A stretch of DNA of 64,000 nucleotides from an uncultured Armatimonadota bacterium (GCA_903927345.1 CAIYMO010000011.1:1-64000), one strand, 5' to 3'; positions 23,999-32,739 are shown, counted from the stretch's first letter. Numbers and translations: made by a program. The notes: generated from the letters alone by a model not told the origin.

Positions 23999-24757
23999 AT
24001 GCTGACGATCACAGACCTAACTGCGCGTGTTGAAGAGAAAGAAATCCTCAAAGGGATCAACCTGACCATTAATCCTGGCGAAGTCCACGCCATCATGGGT
24101 CCAAACGGCTCGGGCAAGTCGACTCTGGCTTCCATCCTTGCCGGTCGCTCCGACTACGAAGTCACCGGGGGTTCCGTGGAACTTTTCGAGAAGGACCTTC
24201 TTGAACTCGAGCCAGACGAGCGCGCTGCTGAAGGTCTGTTCCTTGCCTTCCAGTATCCCGTCGAAATTCCAGGCGTCACCAACACCTACTTCCTCCGATC
24301 TGCGATCAACGCAATTCGCAAATATCACGGTCAAGAAGACATGCCTCCCAAGGAGTTCATGGCTCTGGTCAAACAGAAGGCCGCTCTAATGGAACTCGAC
24401 CCGGCAATGCTTTCCCGATCAGTCAACGAGGGCTTCAGCGGCGGCGAAAAGAAACGAAACGAGATCTTCCAGATGGCAATGCTCGATCCGAAGCTCTGCG
24501 TGCTCGACGAAACGGATTCTGGTCTTGATATCGACGCTCTCAAAGTAGTCGCTAACGGCGTAAACGCACTTCGCGGCGGAGACCGAGGAATTTTGGTCAT
24601 CACCCACTACCAGCGTCTCCTAGACTACATCGTGCCCGACTTCGTCCACGTTCTGATGGACGGCAAGATCGTAAAGTCCGGTGGAAAAGAGCTTGCTCTC
24701 GAACTTGAAGAGAAGGGTTATGACTTCATCAAAGAGGAGCTCGCCGCGAAAGCATGA
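23999..24757 (+). CDS. sufC: Fe-S cluster assembly ATPase SufC
   Basis: A 252-residue ABC-type ATPase of the SUF iron-sulfur assembly scaffold. Walker A G-P-N-G-S-G-K-S-T, the SufC-type signature FSGGEKKRNEIFQM, Walker B LDETDSGLDIDAL and the THYQRLLDY switch region identify it clearly. ATG 23999 matches the usual N-terminus (M-L-T-I-T-D-L); an upstream in-frame ATG at 23972 would add nine residues. It overlaps sufD by 4 bp. sufB, sufS and sufU are not in the window. Confidence 0.96.
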   Translation: MLTITDLTARVEEKEILKGINLTINPGEVHAIMGPNGSGKSTLASILAGRSDYEVTGGSVELFEKDLLELEPDERAAEGLFLAFQYPVEIPGVTNTYFLRSAINAIRKYHGQEDMPPKEFMALVKQKAALMELDPAMLSRSVNEGFSGGEKKRNEIFQMAMLDPKLCVLDETDSGLDIDALKVVANGVNALRGGDRGILVITHYQRLLDYIVPDFVHVLMDGKIVKSGGKELALELEEKGYDFIKEELAAKA

Positions 24758-26073
24758 TCGCCACGCTCGATCCCCTGGTAGCTGATTACGATCAGCTTCT
24801 TCCCGTGATTGCCGCCGACGGTTTGGCTGGCTTTGAGGAGCTCCGAGCGGCTGCGATTCGACGCTACCGCGAGTCGGGAATCCCGACGACCCGTGACGAA
24901 GAGTTCAAGTACACCCCGCTCCACGCTCTCACCGAGACCAAGTACCGCTTTGGTTACGGCGCAAACCTGACTCGTGAAGATGTATCGGGCTTGCTCGTCG
25001 GAGATATTGACGCCATCACGGTGGTGTTTGTCAACGGACAGTTCGCTCCTGACCTCTCATCAACCGATTCATTGCCAAACGGCGCTTACATTGGCTCGTT
25101 CAGCGATGCGAGGGGATTCGAAGATGAGATTCACGCGAACCTCGGAACGATCGCTCACTTCAATAATCGCCTAGGTTCAACCAACGACCTTCGATTTGTT
25201 GATCTGAATTCTGCTTACCTCGGTGACGGAACTCTGATCTTCCTTGAGAAGAACGTTACGGTCGAGCGACCGATTCACGTTGTTCACGTCGTTTCCGCTT
25301 CCGATGTTGCCGCCCTGAGCTTCCCACGCAACCTGATCGTCTTGGGTGAAAATGCTGAAGCGAAGGTGATCGAGTCGTACGTCACCCACGCTGGGAACGG
25401 AGTCACCATCCCGGTCACCGAAATACGTTTGGCCGCCGCCGCTCGGCTAGAGCACAACAAGGTTCAAAACGAAAGCCTTGCCTCGACTCACATCGCGAAC
25501 ATCTTCGTCGATCAGGCAAAGACTTCGGTCTACACGTCAAACAACATCAATTTCGGCGGAGGAGTCGCGAGAACAGACATCAACGCTTATGTCGGTGGTG
25601 AATACTGCGAAACCTGGCTGAACAGCGCAAACGTTGCGACCGGCTCGCAGATCATTGACAACCACACTAGAATCGATCACGCGCTGCCAAACTGCCAGTC
25701 GTTTGAAGTCTATAAGTCAATTCTTAAAGACAATGGTGTCGGAGTCTTCAACGGCAAAATCTTCGTTTACGAAGACGCTCAAAAGACCGACGCTAAGCAG
25801 ACCAATCAGGCGATCCTGCTCTCACCGACTGCGACCATGAATACCAAGCCACAGCTTGAGATCTTCGCTGACGACGTCAAGTGCACGCACGGTGCGACCA
25901 TCGGTCAGCTTCGCGACGACGCGCTCTTCTATCTCCGAGCCCGAGGAATTCCTCTCGCCGAGGCTCAGGGTCTTTTGGTTTACGCATTTGCCGCCGAAGT
26001 TCTTGAGAAGATCACAATCGACGAGGTTCGCGAGAAGTTGGAAGCCGCACTTTTTGAGAAGTTGGGAAGCTAG
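24754..26073 (+). CDS. sufD: Fe-S cluster assembly protein SufD
   Basis: A 439-residue beta-helix protein that forms the SufBCD scaffold with SufC. The conserved C-terminal block includes N-T-K-P-Q-L-E-I-F-A-D-D-V-K-C-T-H-G-A-T, L-F-Y-L-R-A-R-G-I and E-A-Q-G-L-L-V-Y-A-F, diagnostic of SufB/SufD. The N-terminal R-D-E-E-F-K-Y-T is typical of SufD rather than SufB. It is coupled to sufC by ATGA overlap. It converges with the next gene, sharing 4 bp at the stops. Confidence 0.93.
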   Translation: MIATLDPLVADYDQLLPVIAADGLAGFEELRAAAIRRYRESGIPTTRDEEFKYTPLHALTETKYRFGYGANLTREDVSGLLVGDIDAITVVFVNGQFAPDLSSTDSLPNGAYIGSFSDARGFEDEIHANLGTIAHFNNRLGSTNDLRFVDLNSAYLGDGTLIFLEKNVTVERPIHVVHVVSASDVAALSFPRNLIVLGENAEAKVIESYVTHAGNGVTIPVTEIRLAAAARLEHNKVQNESLASTHIANIFVDQAKTSVYTSNNINFGGGVARTDINAYVGGEYCETWLNSANVATGSQIIDNHTRIDHALPNCQSFEVYKSILKDNGVGVFNGKIFVYEDAQKTDAKQTNQAILLSPTATMNTKPQLEIFADDVKCTHGATIGQLRDDALFYLRARGIPLAEAQGLLVYAFAAEVLEKITIDEVREKLEAALFEKLGS

Positions 26074-26990
26074 TTCTTCACAAGGGCGGACAGTTCGGCA
26101 TTCCGTTTGGCCGCATTTTCGCCCACCTTCTGGTAGTCAGCGTCTAGGGGGACGGTGAAATAGACCTTTTCTCCATCCTCTGACACCGCCTTCAGGCGTG
26201 GTTGGCATTCTTTGAGCGCGGCTTGGAGTTCAAAGAACGACTTGACCCCTTTCGCTTTTGGATAGAGTATCTCCCAGTTTAGAAAGGCCATTTGAATCCA
26301 ATCCGCCTTAAAATCTCGCTTGAATGATTTGCGATCGGTTAGCGGGAAGTTTCCAGCTACGATATAAGCCGTCGTCACGAATTCGCCTTTTAGAATAGCG
26401 TTGAAGTCTGGAGCCGGAAATGGTGCCGCCAGTTCCTGATGCTTGGAGAACCAAGTTGGGTTTGTCTTCGCGAAGCCGGTGGCACCCTTGACGTAAATGG
26501 CCTGCATCGCCGCCACCACGAATTGAGGAACCAGGCTTCGGTTCCAGCCCTTGTTCAGCATAAGTTGCCTTGCGACGGTCAGCAACTCGATCCTTTGATC
26601 CTCTGTAGTTTTCGAGTCGAATGCCTTTTTAACCATCTCCTTGAAAAGAGCCTTACAAGTCGCTTGTCCTGGAAATCCCGTCATTGGATCAGCAGGGTCG
26701 TCAATCGTTAACGGGTCAACTTGGCTACCGAGCGGCCTCAACTTGACAAGCGCAGCCTCCCAGTCGATTTGTTGCAGCGGTTCCATCGCACCCGGAGTTT
26801 GGCCCGGCTTGAACTGAGCGACAATCGACCGCAATACTTCGTGAGATCTCCTGGTCGTCAATGAAGCTGAATACTCCTGCAGTGCCGCCTTCGTGACCGG
26901 AAGCCCGAGTTTGCCCAGCCGAGCCTGAGAGGCAAGCACCTCGTCCTTGATGTCGGGATTGATCAGGAGAAGTGTCAGAGTAGCAACCAT
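26070..26990 (-). CDS. Unknown protein, probably exported
   Basis: A 306-residue protein with a short hydrophobic N-terminus (MVATLTLLLI) and an otherwise mostly helical, basic sequence. I recognise no family. Repeated Trp/Tyr-rich helices (WIQMAFLNWEILYPKAKG) are visible, but no catalytic motif. It is a single-gene unit: it converges with sufD and its start lies 7 nt after a TACAAT box. Confidence 0.6.
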   Translation of the reverse strand: MVATLTLLLINPDIKDEVLASQARLGKLGLPVTKAALQEYSASLTTRRSHEVLRSIVAQFKPGQTPGAMEPLQQIDWEAALVKLRPLGSQVDPLTIDDPADPMTGFPGQATCKALFKEMVKKAFDSKTTEDQRIELLTVARQLMLNKGWNRSLVPQFVVAAMQAIYVKGATGFAKTNPTWFSKHQELAAPFPAPDFNAILKGEFVTTAYIVAGNFPLTDRKSFKRDFKADWIQMAFLNWEILYPKAKGVKSFFELQAALKECQPRLKAVSEDGEKVYFTVPLDADYQKVGENAAKRNAELSALVKN

Positions 26991-26997
26991 TTGAACT

Positions 26998-27003
26998 ATT
27001 GTA
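26998..27003 (-). promoter_or_regulatory. TACAAT box 7 nt before a start codon (leaderless promoter candidate)
   Basis: Minus-strand TACAAT, then AGTTCAA, then ATG 26990. One mismatch from TATAAT. No Shine-Dalgarno precedes the gene. Confidence 0.55.
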
Positions 27004-27023
27004 CGACCCCATCGCCGTAAAGG

Positions 27024-27128
27024 ATGCAGAGTAACCCCACCTTCCAGGCGGTTACTGACACCGACCTAGACCGCCTGGACTACCCGGGCACACACTTTCA
27101 CAAAACTTTGAAAGTTCCCATCGCGTAG
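27024..27128 (+). CDS. Possible 34-codon small ORF upstream of ubiD
   Basis: ATG 27024, preceded by AAAGG, runs to TAG 27126-27128 and ends 12 nt before the ubiD start. It encodes a soluble, charged 34-residue peptide (MQSNPTFQAVTDTD at its start). It contains a 9-bp inverted repeat. It may be a leader peptide, a small protein or chance; there is no homology evidence. Confidence 0.3.
   Translation: MQSNPTFQAVTDTDLDRLDYPGTHFHKTLKVPIA
27044..27078. promoter_or_regulatory. 9-bp inverted repeat upstream of ubiD
   Basis: CCAGGCGGT (27044-27052) and ACCGCCTGG (27070-27078) are perfect complements separated by 17 nt. No T tract follows, so it is not a simple terminator. It could be an operator or an RNA hairpin in the ubiD leader. 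Confidence 0.4.
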
Positions 27129-27140
27129 ACTCTTTTGCCA

Positions 27141-28685
27141 ATGGCTTACCGCGACTACCGACATTTTCTGGAGTTCCTTGAATCAAAGGGCGAGCTCAAG
27201 CGGATCACCGAGGAGGTTTCGCCGTACTTGGAAATCACCGAGATCACGGATCGGGTCGTGAAGAAGGGTGGGCCTGCACTGCTGTTCGAAAACGTTGTGG
27301 GACCGACGCACCGCACCTCATCGCCCAACCCGCAAAGCGCGGTCCAACGAAACCCGTCGATTCATCCAGCTGAGAGGCCAACTGATCGAAGGAAATACGA
27401 CTTTCCGGTTGCGATCAACACCATGGCGACGCGCCAACGAATGAGCTGGGCGCTTTCGTGTGACGACTTCGAAGAGCATGCCGGACGCATCGCTGAACTT
27501 CTAAAGCCTGAGCTCCCAAAGGGTCCCGTCGAGGCTCTCAAGAAGCTCCCATGGCTCCTGGGTGAACTCAAGAATATTCCGCCGAAGGAAGTCTCCAAGG
27601 CGCCTTGTCAGGAGATCGTCTGGCAGGGTTCCGATATCGATCTTCGGAAGCTTCCGGTTCTGACGTGTTGGCCAGAAGATGGCGGCCCGTTCGTCACGCT
27701 TCCACTCGTCTTCACCCACGACCCAAACACTGGGAAGCGGAACGTGGGAATGTACCGAGTACAGATCCACGACGAGAAGACTTGTGGCATGCACTGGCAG
27801 ATGCACAAGACTGGCGCCCGACAAATGGAGGACGCAGCGGCGAAGAAGCAGAACTTAGAAGTTGCGATTGTTCTCGGTGGCGATCCGGTCTACAACTTTT
27901 CTGCGATCTCTCCTTTGCCTCCCGGAATTGATGAAATGCTTTTCGCAGGATTCCTTCGCAAGCAACGCGTCGAGACCGTGAAGTGCAAAACTGTCGATGT
28001 CATGGTTCCGGCGGACGCCGAGATCGTCATCGAAGGTTACGTCGACCCTTCCGAGAAACGACTCGAAGGTCCATTTGGCGATCACACTGGCTACTACTCG
28101 CTTGCCGAAGACTTCCCGGTACTGCACGTCACGGCGATCACCATGCGTGACAAGGCAATCTATCCCGCGACCATCGTTGGTCAGCCCCCGATGGAAGACG
28201 GCTGGATGGGCAAAGCGGTCGAGCGGATCTTCATGCCGATGATCCAGCTTTCGGTGCCAGAGATTATCGACATGAATCTGCCCGTCGAGGCAACGTTCCA
28301 CAACATGGCGTTCGTCTCGATAAAGAAGAAGTATCCGGGTCATGCCTATAAGGTGATGAACGCGGTCTGGGGACTCGGAGGGCTTTCGTTTACCAAGTTC
28401 GTGTTCATCTTCGACGAGGATTGCAACGTCCAAGATATTGGTGAGTGCCTGTTCCGAATTGGCGCGAACTGCGACCCGTCGCGAGATACTTTGATGAACA
28501 AGGGACCCGTTGATCAGCTTGACCACGCCTCGATTGCCGAGGGGTTTGGCGGCAAAATCGGGTTTGACTGCACCCACAAATGGCCGGGTGAGAACGGCTT
28601 CTCACGACCTTATCCGAAACTGATTACGATGGCGGATGATGTCGTGGCGAAGGTTGATTCGATGTGGAACCGGCTGGGTCTCTGA
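27141..28685 (+). CDS. UbiD-family prenylated-FMN decarboxylase with a 31-residue insertion
   Basis: A 514-residue UbiD-type (de)carboxylase; the cofactor would be made by UbiX, not encoded here. Family motifs include the N-terminal Y-R-D-Y-x-x-F-L-E, G-G-P-A-L-L-F-E-N, M-Y-R-V-Q, and R-L-E-G-P-F-G-D-H-T-G-Y-Y, which carries active-site acids. Between F-E-N-V-V-G and Y-D-F-P-V there is a 31-residue polar stretch (27303-27395) where relatives are contiguous. The substrate is unclear: menaquinone/ubiquinone precursor or another aromatic acid. The start at ATG 27141 lacks a Shine-Dalgarno; TAGACT lies 9 nt upstream. Confidence 0.88.
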   Translation: MAYRDYRHFLEFLESKGELKRITEEVSPYLEITEITDRVVKKGGPALLFENVVGPTHRTSSPNPQSAVQRNPSIHPAERPTDRRKYDFPVAINTMATRQRMSWALSCDDFEEHAGRIAELLKPELPKGPVEALKKLPWLLGELKNIPPKEVSKAPCQEIVWQGSDIDLRKLPVLTCWPEDGGPFVTLPLVFTHDPNTGKRNVGMYRVQIHDEKTCGMHWQMHKTGARQMEDAAAKKQNLEVAIVLGGDPVYNFSAISPLPPGIDEMLFAGFLRKQRVETVKCKTVDVMVPADAEIVIEGYVDPSEKRLEGPFGDHTGYYSLAEDFPVLHVTAITMRDKAIYPATIVGQPPMEDGWMGKAVERIFMPMIQLSVPEIIDMNLPVEATFHNMAFVSIKKKYPGHAYKVMNAVWGLGGLSFTKFVFIFDEDCNVQDIGECLFRIGANCDPSRDTLMNKGPVDQLDHASIAEGFGGKIGFDCTHKWPGENGFSRPYPKLITMADDVVAKVDSMWNRLGL

Positions 28686-28851
28686 CGCAGACCCAGCAGT
28701 CGAAGTGACTCCAGGATTAGGTTTTGTAACAAAGCAGAGAGGAGAAGGCGAAGCTGTTGCGACACTTCTTGAAGTCACGCACCGTCGGCCTAAGCCAAAC
28801 AGCGATTTCAATCACGCACTCCGAGCGACTCCCCAAGGTAATCTATCGTAG

Positions 28852-28865
28852 AACCCAATTGGGTT
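28852..28865. promoter_or_regulatory. 14-bp perfect palindrome upstream of the E2 gene
   Basis: AACCCAATTGGGTT lies 13 bp before ATG 28879 in a 193-bp intergenic region that otherwise shows no gene. Its position next to the start fits a repressor operator. A second hairpin, CTGGGTCT...AGACCCAG, spans the ubiD stop codon but lacks a T tract. Confidence 0.4.
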
Positions 28866-28878
28866 TGGAAGACGCGAT

Positions 28879-30123
28879 ATGACCGAAGTGATCATGCCTA
28901 AGATGGGCGACGGAATGGAAGAAGGGACCCTTGTTGAGTGGCTCGTCAAAGACGGCGACAAGGTTAAGTCGGGGCAGGTCATTGGGAACATCCAGACCGA
29001 TAAGGCGACCCTTGAACTCGAAGCTCCGGGCTCAGGATTCCTGACGGGCTTTTTGTTGACGGCTGGTCAGACCGTTCCGGTCGGCGTTCCTATCGCAATC
29101 ATTTTGAAAGAAGGCGAAACTGTTCCTGCAGGTTGGGGATCGGGCGGTGGCTCTGCTCCCGCAGCCGCATCTGCTCCAGCCGGAGAGTCCGCGCCAGTAG
29201 CTGCGTCGGCTCCTGCAACTTCAGCTCCGGTTTCGAACGAGCGAGTGAAGGCTTCTCCGTTGGCAAAGAAGATCGCAGCCGAACTTGGTGTTGACCTAGG
29301 CTCAGTCACCGGAAGCGGTCCTTCGGGACGCATCGTTCAGAAGGACGTCGTCGCCGCGAAAGGCTCCGGCTCGGCCGTGGCTGCTCCAACTGCAACACCT
29401 GCGAAGGCGGCTCCAGCATTTGCTCCTGTGGCAGCAACCGCAGAAGACGTTAAGGTTCCTTTGAACCGAATTCGACAAGTCACCGCTAAGCGAACTCAAG
29501 AAAGCAAGCAGCAGGTTCCTCACTTCTACGTCACGGTTGAGGTCGACGTCGAAAAGATCATGCAGCTCAGAGAGATGTTTAAGGCTGAGGACAGCGGTAA
29601 CGTCTCAATCAACGACTTCGTCGTGAAGGCCTCCGCACTTGCGCTTCAGGATATGCCCCAGGTCAACAGCGTATTCCAGGGTGATCACTTGCTCCAGCAC
29701 GGTGGTGTACACATCGGCATCGCCGTCGCCCTTGAAGACGGTCTTACCGTTCCAGTCGTCAAGAACGCGAACCTAAAGCCGATCCGACAACTGTCGGCGG
29801 AAGTAAAGGACTTGGCGTTCAAGGCAAAAGGCAACAAGCTTTCGATGGACGAGTTGACCGGTTCAACCTTCAGCATCTCGAACATGGGAATGTTGGATGT
29901 CGATACGTTCCTCGCGATTGTCAACCAGCCAAACGCTGCGATTGTCGCAATCGCTTCGGTCCGCAAGAAGGTCGTCGTAGGCGATGATGACGAGGTCGAA
30001 ATCCGACATCGCATGAACATCACCGGCTCGTTCGACCACCGAGTCGCTGACGGAGCGGTAGGTGCGAAGTTCATCAACCTCATCAAGAGCTACCTCGAGA
30101 ATCCGACCCGACTGCTGGGTTAA
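28879..30123 (+). CDS. Dihydrolipoamide acyltransferase (E2 of a 2-oxoacid dehydrogenase complex)
   Basis: A 414-residue E2 with one lipoyl domain (K42 in Q-T-D-K-A), an Ala/Pro-rich linker, an E3-binding domain (about 115-155, K-A-S-P-L-A-K-K-I-A), a second linker and a C-terminal catalytic domain with the S-F-D-H-R-V-A-D-G-A motif. GGAAG precedes ATG 28879. The gene stands alone: E1 and E3 genes are not adjacent. A pyruvate dehydrogenase role is most likely, but a branched-chain or acetoin E2 cannot be excluded. Confidence 0.92.
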   Translation: MTEVIMPKMGDGMEEGTLVEWLVKDGDKVKSGQVIGNIQTDKATLELEAPGSGFLTGFLLTAGQTVPVGVPIAIILKEGETVPAGWGSGGGSAPAAASAPAGESAPVAASAPATSAPVSNERVKASPLAKKIAAELGVDLGSVTGSGPSGRIVQKDVVAAKGSGSAVAAPTATPAKAAPAFAPVAATAEDVKVPLNRIRQVTAKRTQESKQQVPHFYVTVEVDVEKIMQLREMFKAEDSGNVSINDFVVKASALALQDMPQVNSVFQGDHLLQHGGVHIGIAVALEDGLTVPVVKNANLKPIRQLSAEVKDLAFKAKGNKLSMDELTGSTFSISNMGMLDVDTFLAIVNQPNAAIVAIASVRKKVVVGDDDEVEIRHRMNITGSFDHRVADGAVGAKFINLIKSYLENPTRLLG

Positions 30124-30158
30124 TTGACGACGGCATTCGCCGTGGTGACATATCACTG

Positions 30159-30186
30159 ACTCCCCCGATTGGGGGAGTTTTTGTTT
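30159..30186 (+). terminator. Rho-independent terminator after the E2 gene
   Basis: ACTCCCCC (30159-30166), GATT loop, GGGGGAGT (30171-30178), then TTTTGTTTT. Confidence 0.93.
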
Positions 30187-30209
30187 TATTCGTCTGTCAC
30201 AATATTGGG

Positions 30210-31178
30210 GTGGCTACAACCGTTGCCCTCCCGAAGCAAAATTTAATCATTACCCCTACTCCGCTCCATCCGCTCCCGCGGCTTTCGGACGAGCTGGGAA
30301 TTGATCTCTGGATCAAACGCGACGACCTCACAGGATTCGCCTTCGGCGGCAATAAGGGCCGCAAGCTCGAATACCTACTTGGAGAGGCGGTTGCCCGCGG
30401 ATACGACACAATCGTCACTTGCGGCTCGGCGCAATCAAACTTCATTCGCCAGCTTGCAACGGGGTGTGCGATGCTCGGAATCCGGTTCATTGCGGTTGTG
30501 ATGCAGCTCCCGTACGAGTTCGAACCGGCCGATGGTGGAATGCGGACCGAGGGCGGAAACTTGCTGCTCGATGAGTTTGCAGGCGCGGAAATGCGGCTGA
30601 TTCCGAACGACAAATGGGATGTCTTGATGGCGGCTTCTCGCGCACTTCGCGACGAGCAGGTCGCTCTTGGTCGGAACGTATTCGAAATCCCTATCGGTGG
30701 CTCTTCACCTCAGGGGGCATACGCATTCTACGAGGCCGCATCGGAGTTAACTGAGAAGTTCGATATCGTGATTTCTGCATCGTCTTCGGGCTCTACGCAA
30801 ACTGGTCTGACGTACGCTTTCCACGGTTCTTCGACGCGTTATCACGGCGTCGCATGTGATCCCGAGCCCGAAATGGTTCTGGAGTTTGTGGAGCTTGCAC
30901 GGCAGCTCGATCAGATCACAGGTCTCTCGCGGCAGTTAACCGTAGACGATTTCACCTATGACCTCCGGTTTGTCGGTCCAGGTTATGGTGTTGCTTCTGA
31001 GGGCTCGCTGGACGCGATCCGAGTTGCTGCACAGAGGGAAGGAGTCTTTCTCGACCCAATCTATACAGGGAAGGCATTTCATGGCCTTCTAGAGATGGCT
31101 CGCAGTGGGGAACTCGCCGGGAAGAAAGTCTGCTTCTGGCATACGGGCGGAACCCCCGCGCTATTCGCCCTCCCCTGA
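30210..31178 (+). CDS. PLP-dependent enzyme of the D-cysteine desulfhydrase/ACC deaminase family
   Basis: A 322-residue fold-type II PLP enzyme. The PLP lysine lies in R-D-D-L-T-G-F-A-F-G-G-N-K-G-R-K-L-E-Y, the phosphate/substrate loop is C-G-S-A-Q-S-N-F-I-R, and the C-terminal H-T-G-G-T-P-A-L-F is typical. The residue after Q-S-N is Phe where D-cysteine desulfhydrases have His and ACC deaminases Gln, so the substrate is uncertain. GTG 30210 has no Shine-Dalgarno; CACAAT lies 6 nt upstream, one base off the TAnnnT box seen at other starts. Confidence 0.85.
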   Translation: MATTVALPKQNLIITPTPLHPLPRLSDELGIDLWIKRDDLTGFAFGGNKGRKLEYLLGEAVARGYDTIVTCGSAQSNFIRQLATGCAMLGIRFIAVVMQLPYEFEPADGGMRTEGGNLLLDEFAGAEMRLIPNDKWDVLMAASRALRDEQVALGRNVFEIPIGGSSPQGAYAFYEAASELTEKFDIVISASSSGSTQTGLTYAFHGSSTRYHGVACDPEPEMVLEFVELARQLDQITGLSRQLTVDDFTYDLRFVGPGYGVASEGSLDAIRVAAQREGVFLDPIYTGKAFHGLLEMARSGELAGKKVCFWHTGGTPALFALP

Positions 31179-31194
31179 TCCCGACGATCGTCGA

Positions 31195-31235
31195 GACACA
31201 AAATCGCCCTTAGCTGGATTTCCAGCTAAGGGCGA
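31195..31235 (-). terminator. Terminator after the leftward sugar dehydrogenase gene
   Basis: A perfect 14-bp stem (31204-31217 with 31222-31235) around ATTT. On the minus strand it is followed by TTTTGTGTC, a modest T tract. It lies between two convergent genes and may serve both directions. Confidence 0.8.
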
Positions 31236-31241
31236 CTAGAT

Positions 31242-32729
31242 TTACTTGGCAGGGACGATTCGGATGATCTTATCTGGTTGGTTGAGGGCAACGTAAACTG
31301 CTCCATCTGGACCAGTCGCGATGTCTCGAACACGACCCATTCCAACCAACAGCCCTTCGCGCTCAACGAACTTGCCGTCTTTGGTTCGGATTCGATCCAC
31401 TGAGTTACCGCTAAGTCCACCGGCTACTAGGTCACCCTTCCAGTTAGGGAAAGCCGCACCTTTAACAACATCGAGCCCAGAAGCTCCGATGGAAGGGATC
31501 CAGCGGAAGATGGGCATCTTATACTTTTCACCAGGAGCGTTCCAAGGCACCCAATCTGGGGAATCGTTGTAGTTGATGCTAAACGCAACTTTACTCCAGC
31601 CGAAGTTATCTCCCTTCGTGCACTCGTTCAGCTCATCGCCGCCTCGAGGTCCGTGCTCGGTATCCCATACTCGCCCATCGAGTCCGACAGTGAGTCCCTG
31701 TGGGTTCCGGTGGCCATAAGTCCAGACCTTTTCTGCCACGACGCCCTTTCCGACGAATGGATTGTCCTTCGGGATGGAGCCGTCTTCGTTGACTCGATAG
31801 ACTTTGCCGTTTGGCTTGTCGATCTCTTGAGCGATGTTTCCGCCTCCTCGTTCACCTTGGGAAATGAAAACGTGACCTTTGCCATCGAAAGCGATCTTAC
31901 AGCCGTAGTGAACGCTAGACCCGTTGTAGTGTTCTTGCGCGACTTGATAAATCGTCTGTTGCGAACCCCATTGAGCATTCTCGCCGTTCCAGGATAGCTT
32001 GCCTCGGACGACCTTCGTCATCGCGGCACGCGAGCCGTCTGCCTTTGGTTCCGAGTAGCTAATGTAGATCCAGCCGTTGGAAGCGTACTGTGGGTGAACC
32101 GCTACTTCAAGCTGGCCACCTTGGCCAAGCTCAAGAACCTGAGGGAGACCCATGATCTCGCCAACCTTTTGTCCAGCTCGGAAGATATTGATGCCTCCAG
32201 GTCGGTTGGTTACGAGCATTCGACCGTCGGGAAGCCAGTCGAGGGACCAGGGCACTTTAAGACCCTGATTTTGGTCGACAACGGTTTCCACTTTGTAGTT
32301 ATGAAGCTTAGAGTTGAAGACTTCGCCCGTCTTCTTCGGTTGTCCGAGGCCCCATCGGAGCGCCTTGCCTTGAAGTTCTCGAATATGGACGACCAGTCCC
32401 CAAACCTCTTGGTCGGAAAGGGTTTCCCCCATCGACTCCATACCGGTGCCTGGAAGTCCGTTTCGTGTTGCGTCGAAGAACGCTCGGTCATACTTCTGAT
32501 CGAACTTTTCTGCAACCAGCAAACTTTGGGTTCCCCCGCCACCGCCCTCTCCATTTTCGCCGTGGCACTTCGCGCAATAGTCGTTATAAAGCTTAGTGAC
32601 GTTGGTGCGACGCTGCGGATTTTGATTCTTGTTTGGCTCGTATGCTGCTTCTTTCTTGCCGGCGGCAATGGTTGTGCAACCGACGACCAGGCCTGAGGCG
32701 ACGAGCGCAAGTTGTAATAGTTTTGTCAT
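31242..32729 (-). CDS. Lipoprotein fusing cytochrome c to a PQQ-type sugar dehydrogenase domain
   Basis: A 495-residue lipoprotein (lipobox L-V-V-G-C, C18). A small cytochrome c domain carries C52-A-K-C-H56. The rest is a six-bladed beta-propeller like soluble glucose/sorbosone dehydrogenase (L-D-W-L-P-D-G-R-M-L-V-T, H-G-P-R-G-G-D-E-L-N, Y-G-H-R-N-P-Q-G-L). It would oxidise a sugar in the periplasm and pass electrons through its own haem. Here the haem domain is N-terminal. It sits 10 bp behind the GH5-like gene, so both probably act on the same carbohydrate. Confidence 0.9.
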   Translation of the reverse strand: MTKLLQLALVASGLVVGCTTIAAGKKEAAYEPNKNQNPQRRTNVTKLYNDYCAKCHGENGEGGGGGTQSLLVAEKFDQKYDRAFFDATRNGLPGTGMESMGETLSDQEVWGLVVHIRELQGKALRWGLGQPKKTGEVFNSKLHNYKVETVVDQNQGLKVPWSLDWLPDGRMLVTNRPGGINIFRAGQKVGEIMGLPQVLELGQGGQLEVAVHPQYASNGWIYISYSEPKADGSRAAMTKVVRGKLSWNGENAQWGSQQTIYQVAQEHYNGSSVHYGCKIAFDGKGHVFISQGERGGGNIAQEIDKPNGKVYRVNEDGSIPKDNPFVGKGVVAEKVWTYGHRNPQGLTVGLDGRVWDTEHGPRGGDELNECTKGDNFGWSKVAFSINYNDSPDWVPWNAPGEKYKMPIFRWIPSIGASGLDVVKGAAFPNWKGDLVAGGLSGNSVDRIRTKDGKFVEREGLLVGMGRVRDIATGPDGAVYVALNQPDKIIRIVPAK

Positions 32730-32739
32730 AACAGTGGTT

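Noticed and set aside
27855-28577. 240-codon minus-strand frame within ubiD
   Set aside because: Antisense to conserved UbiD motifs; Arg/His-rich with no recognisable domain.
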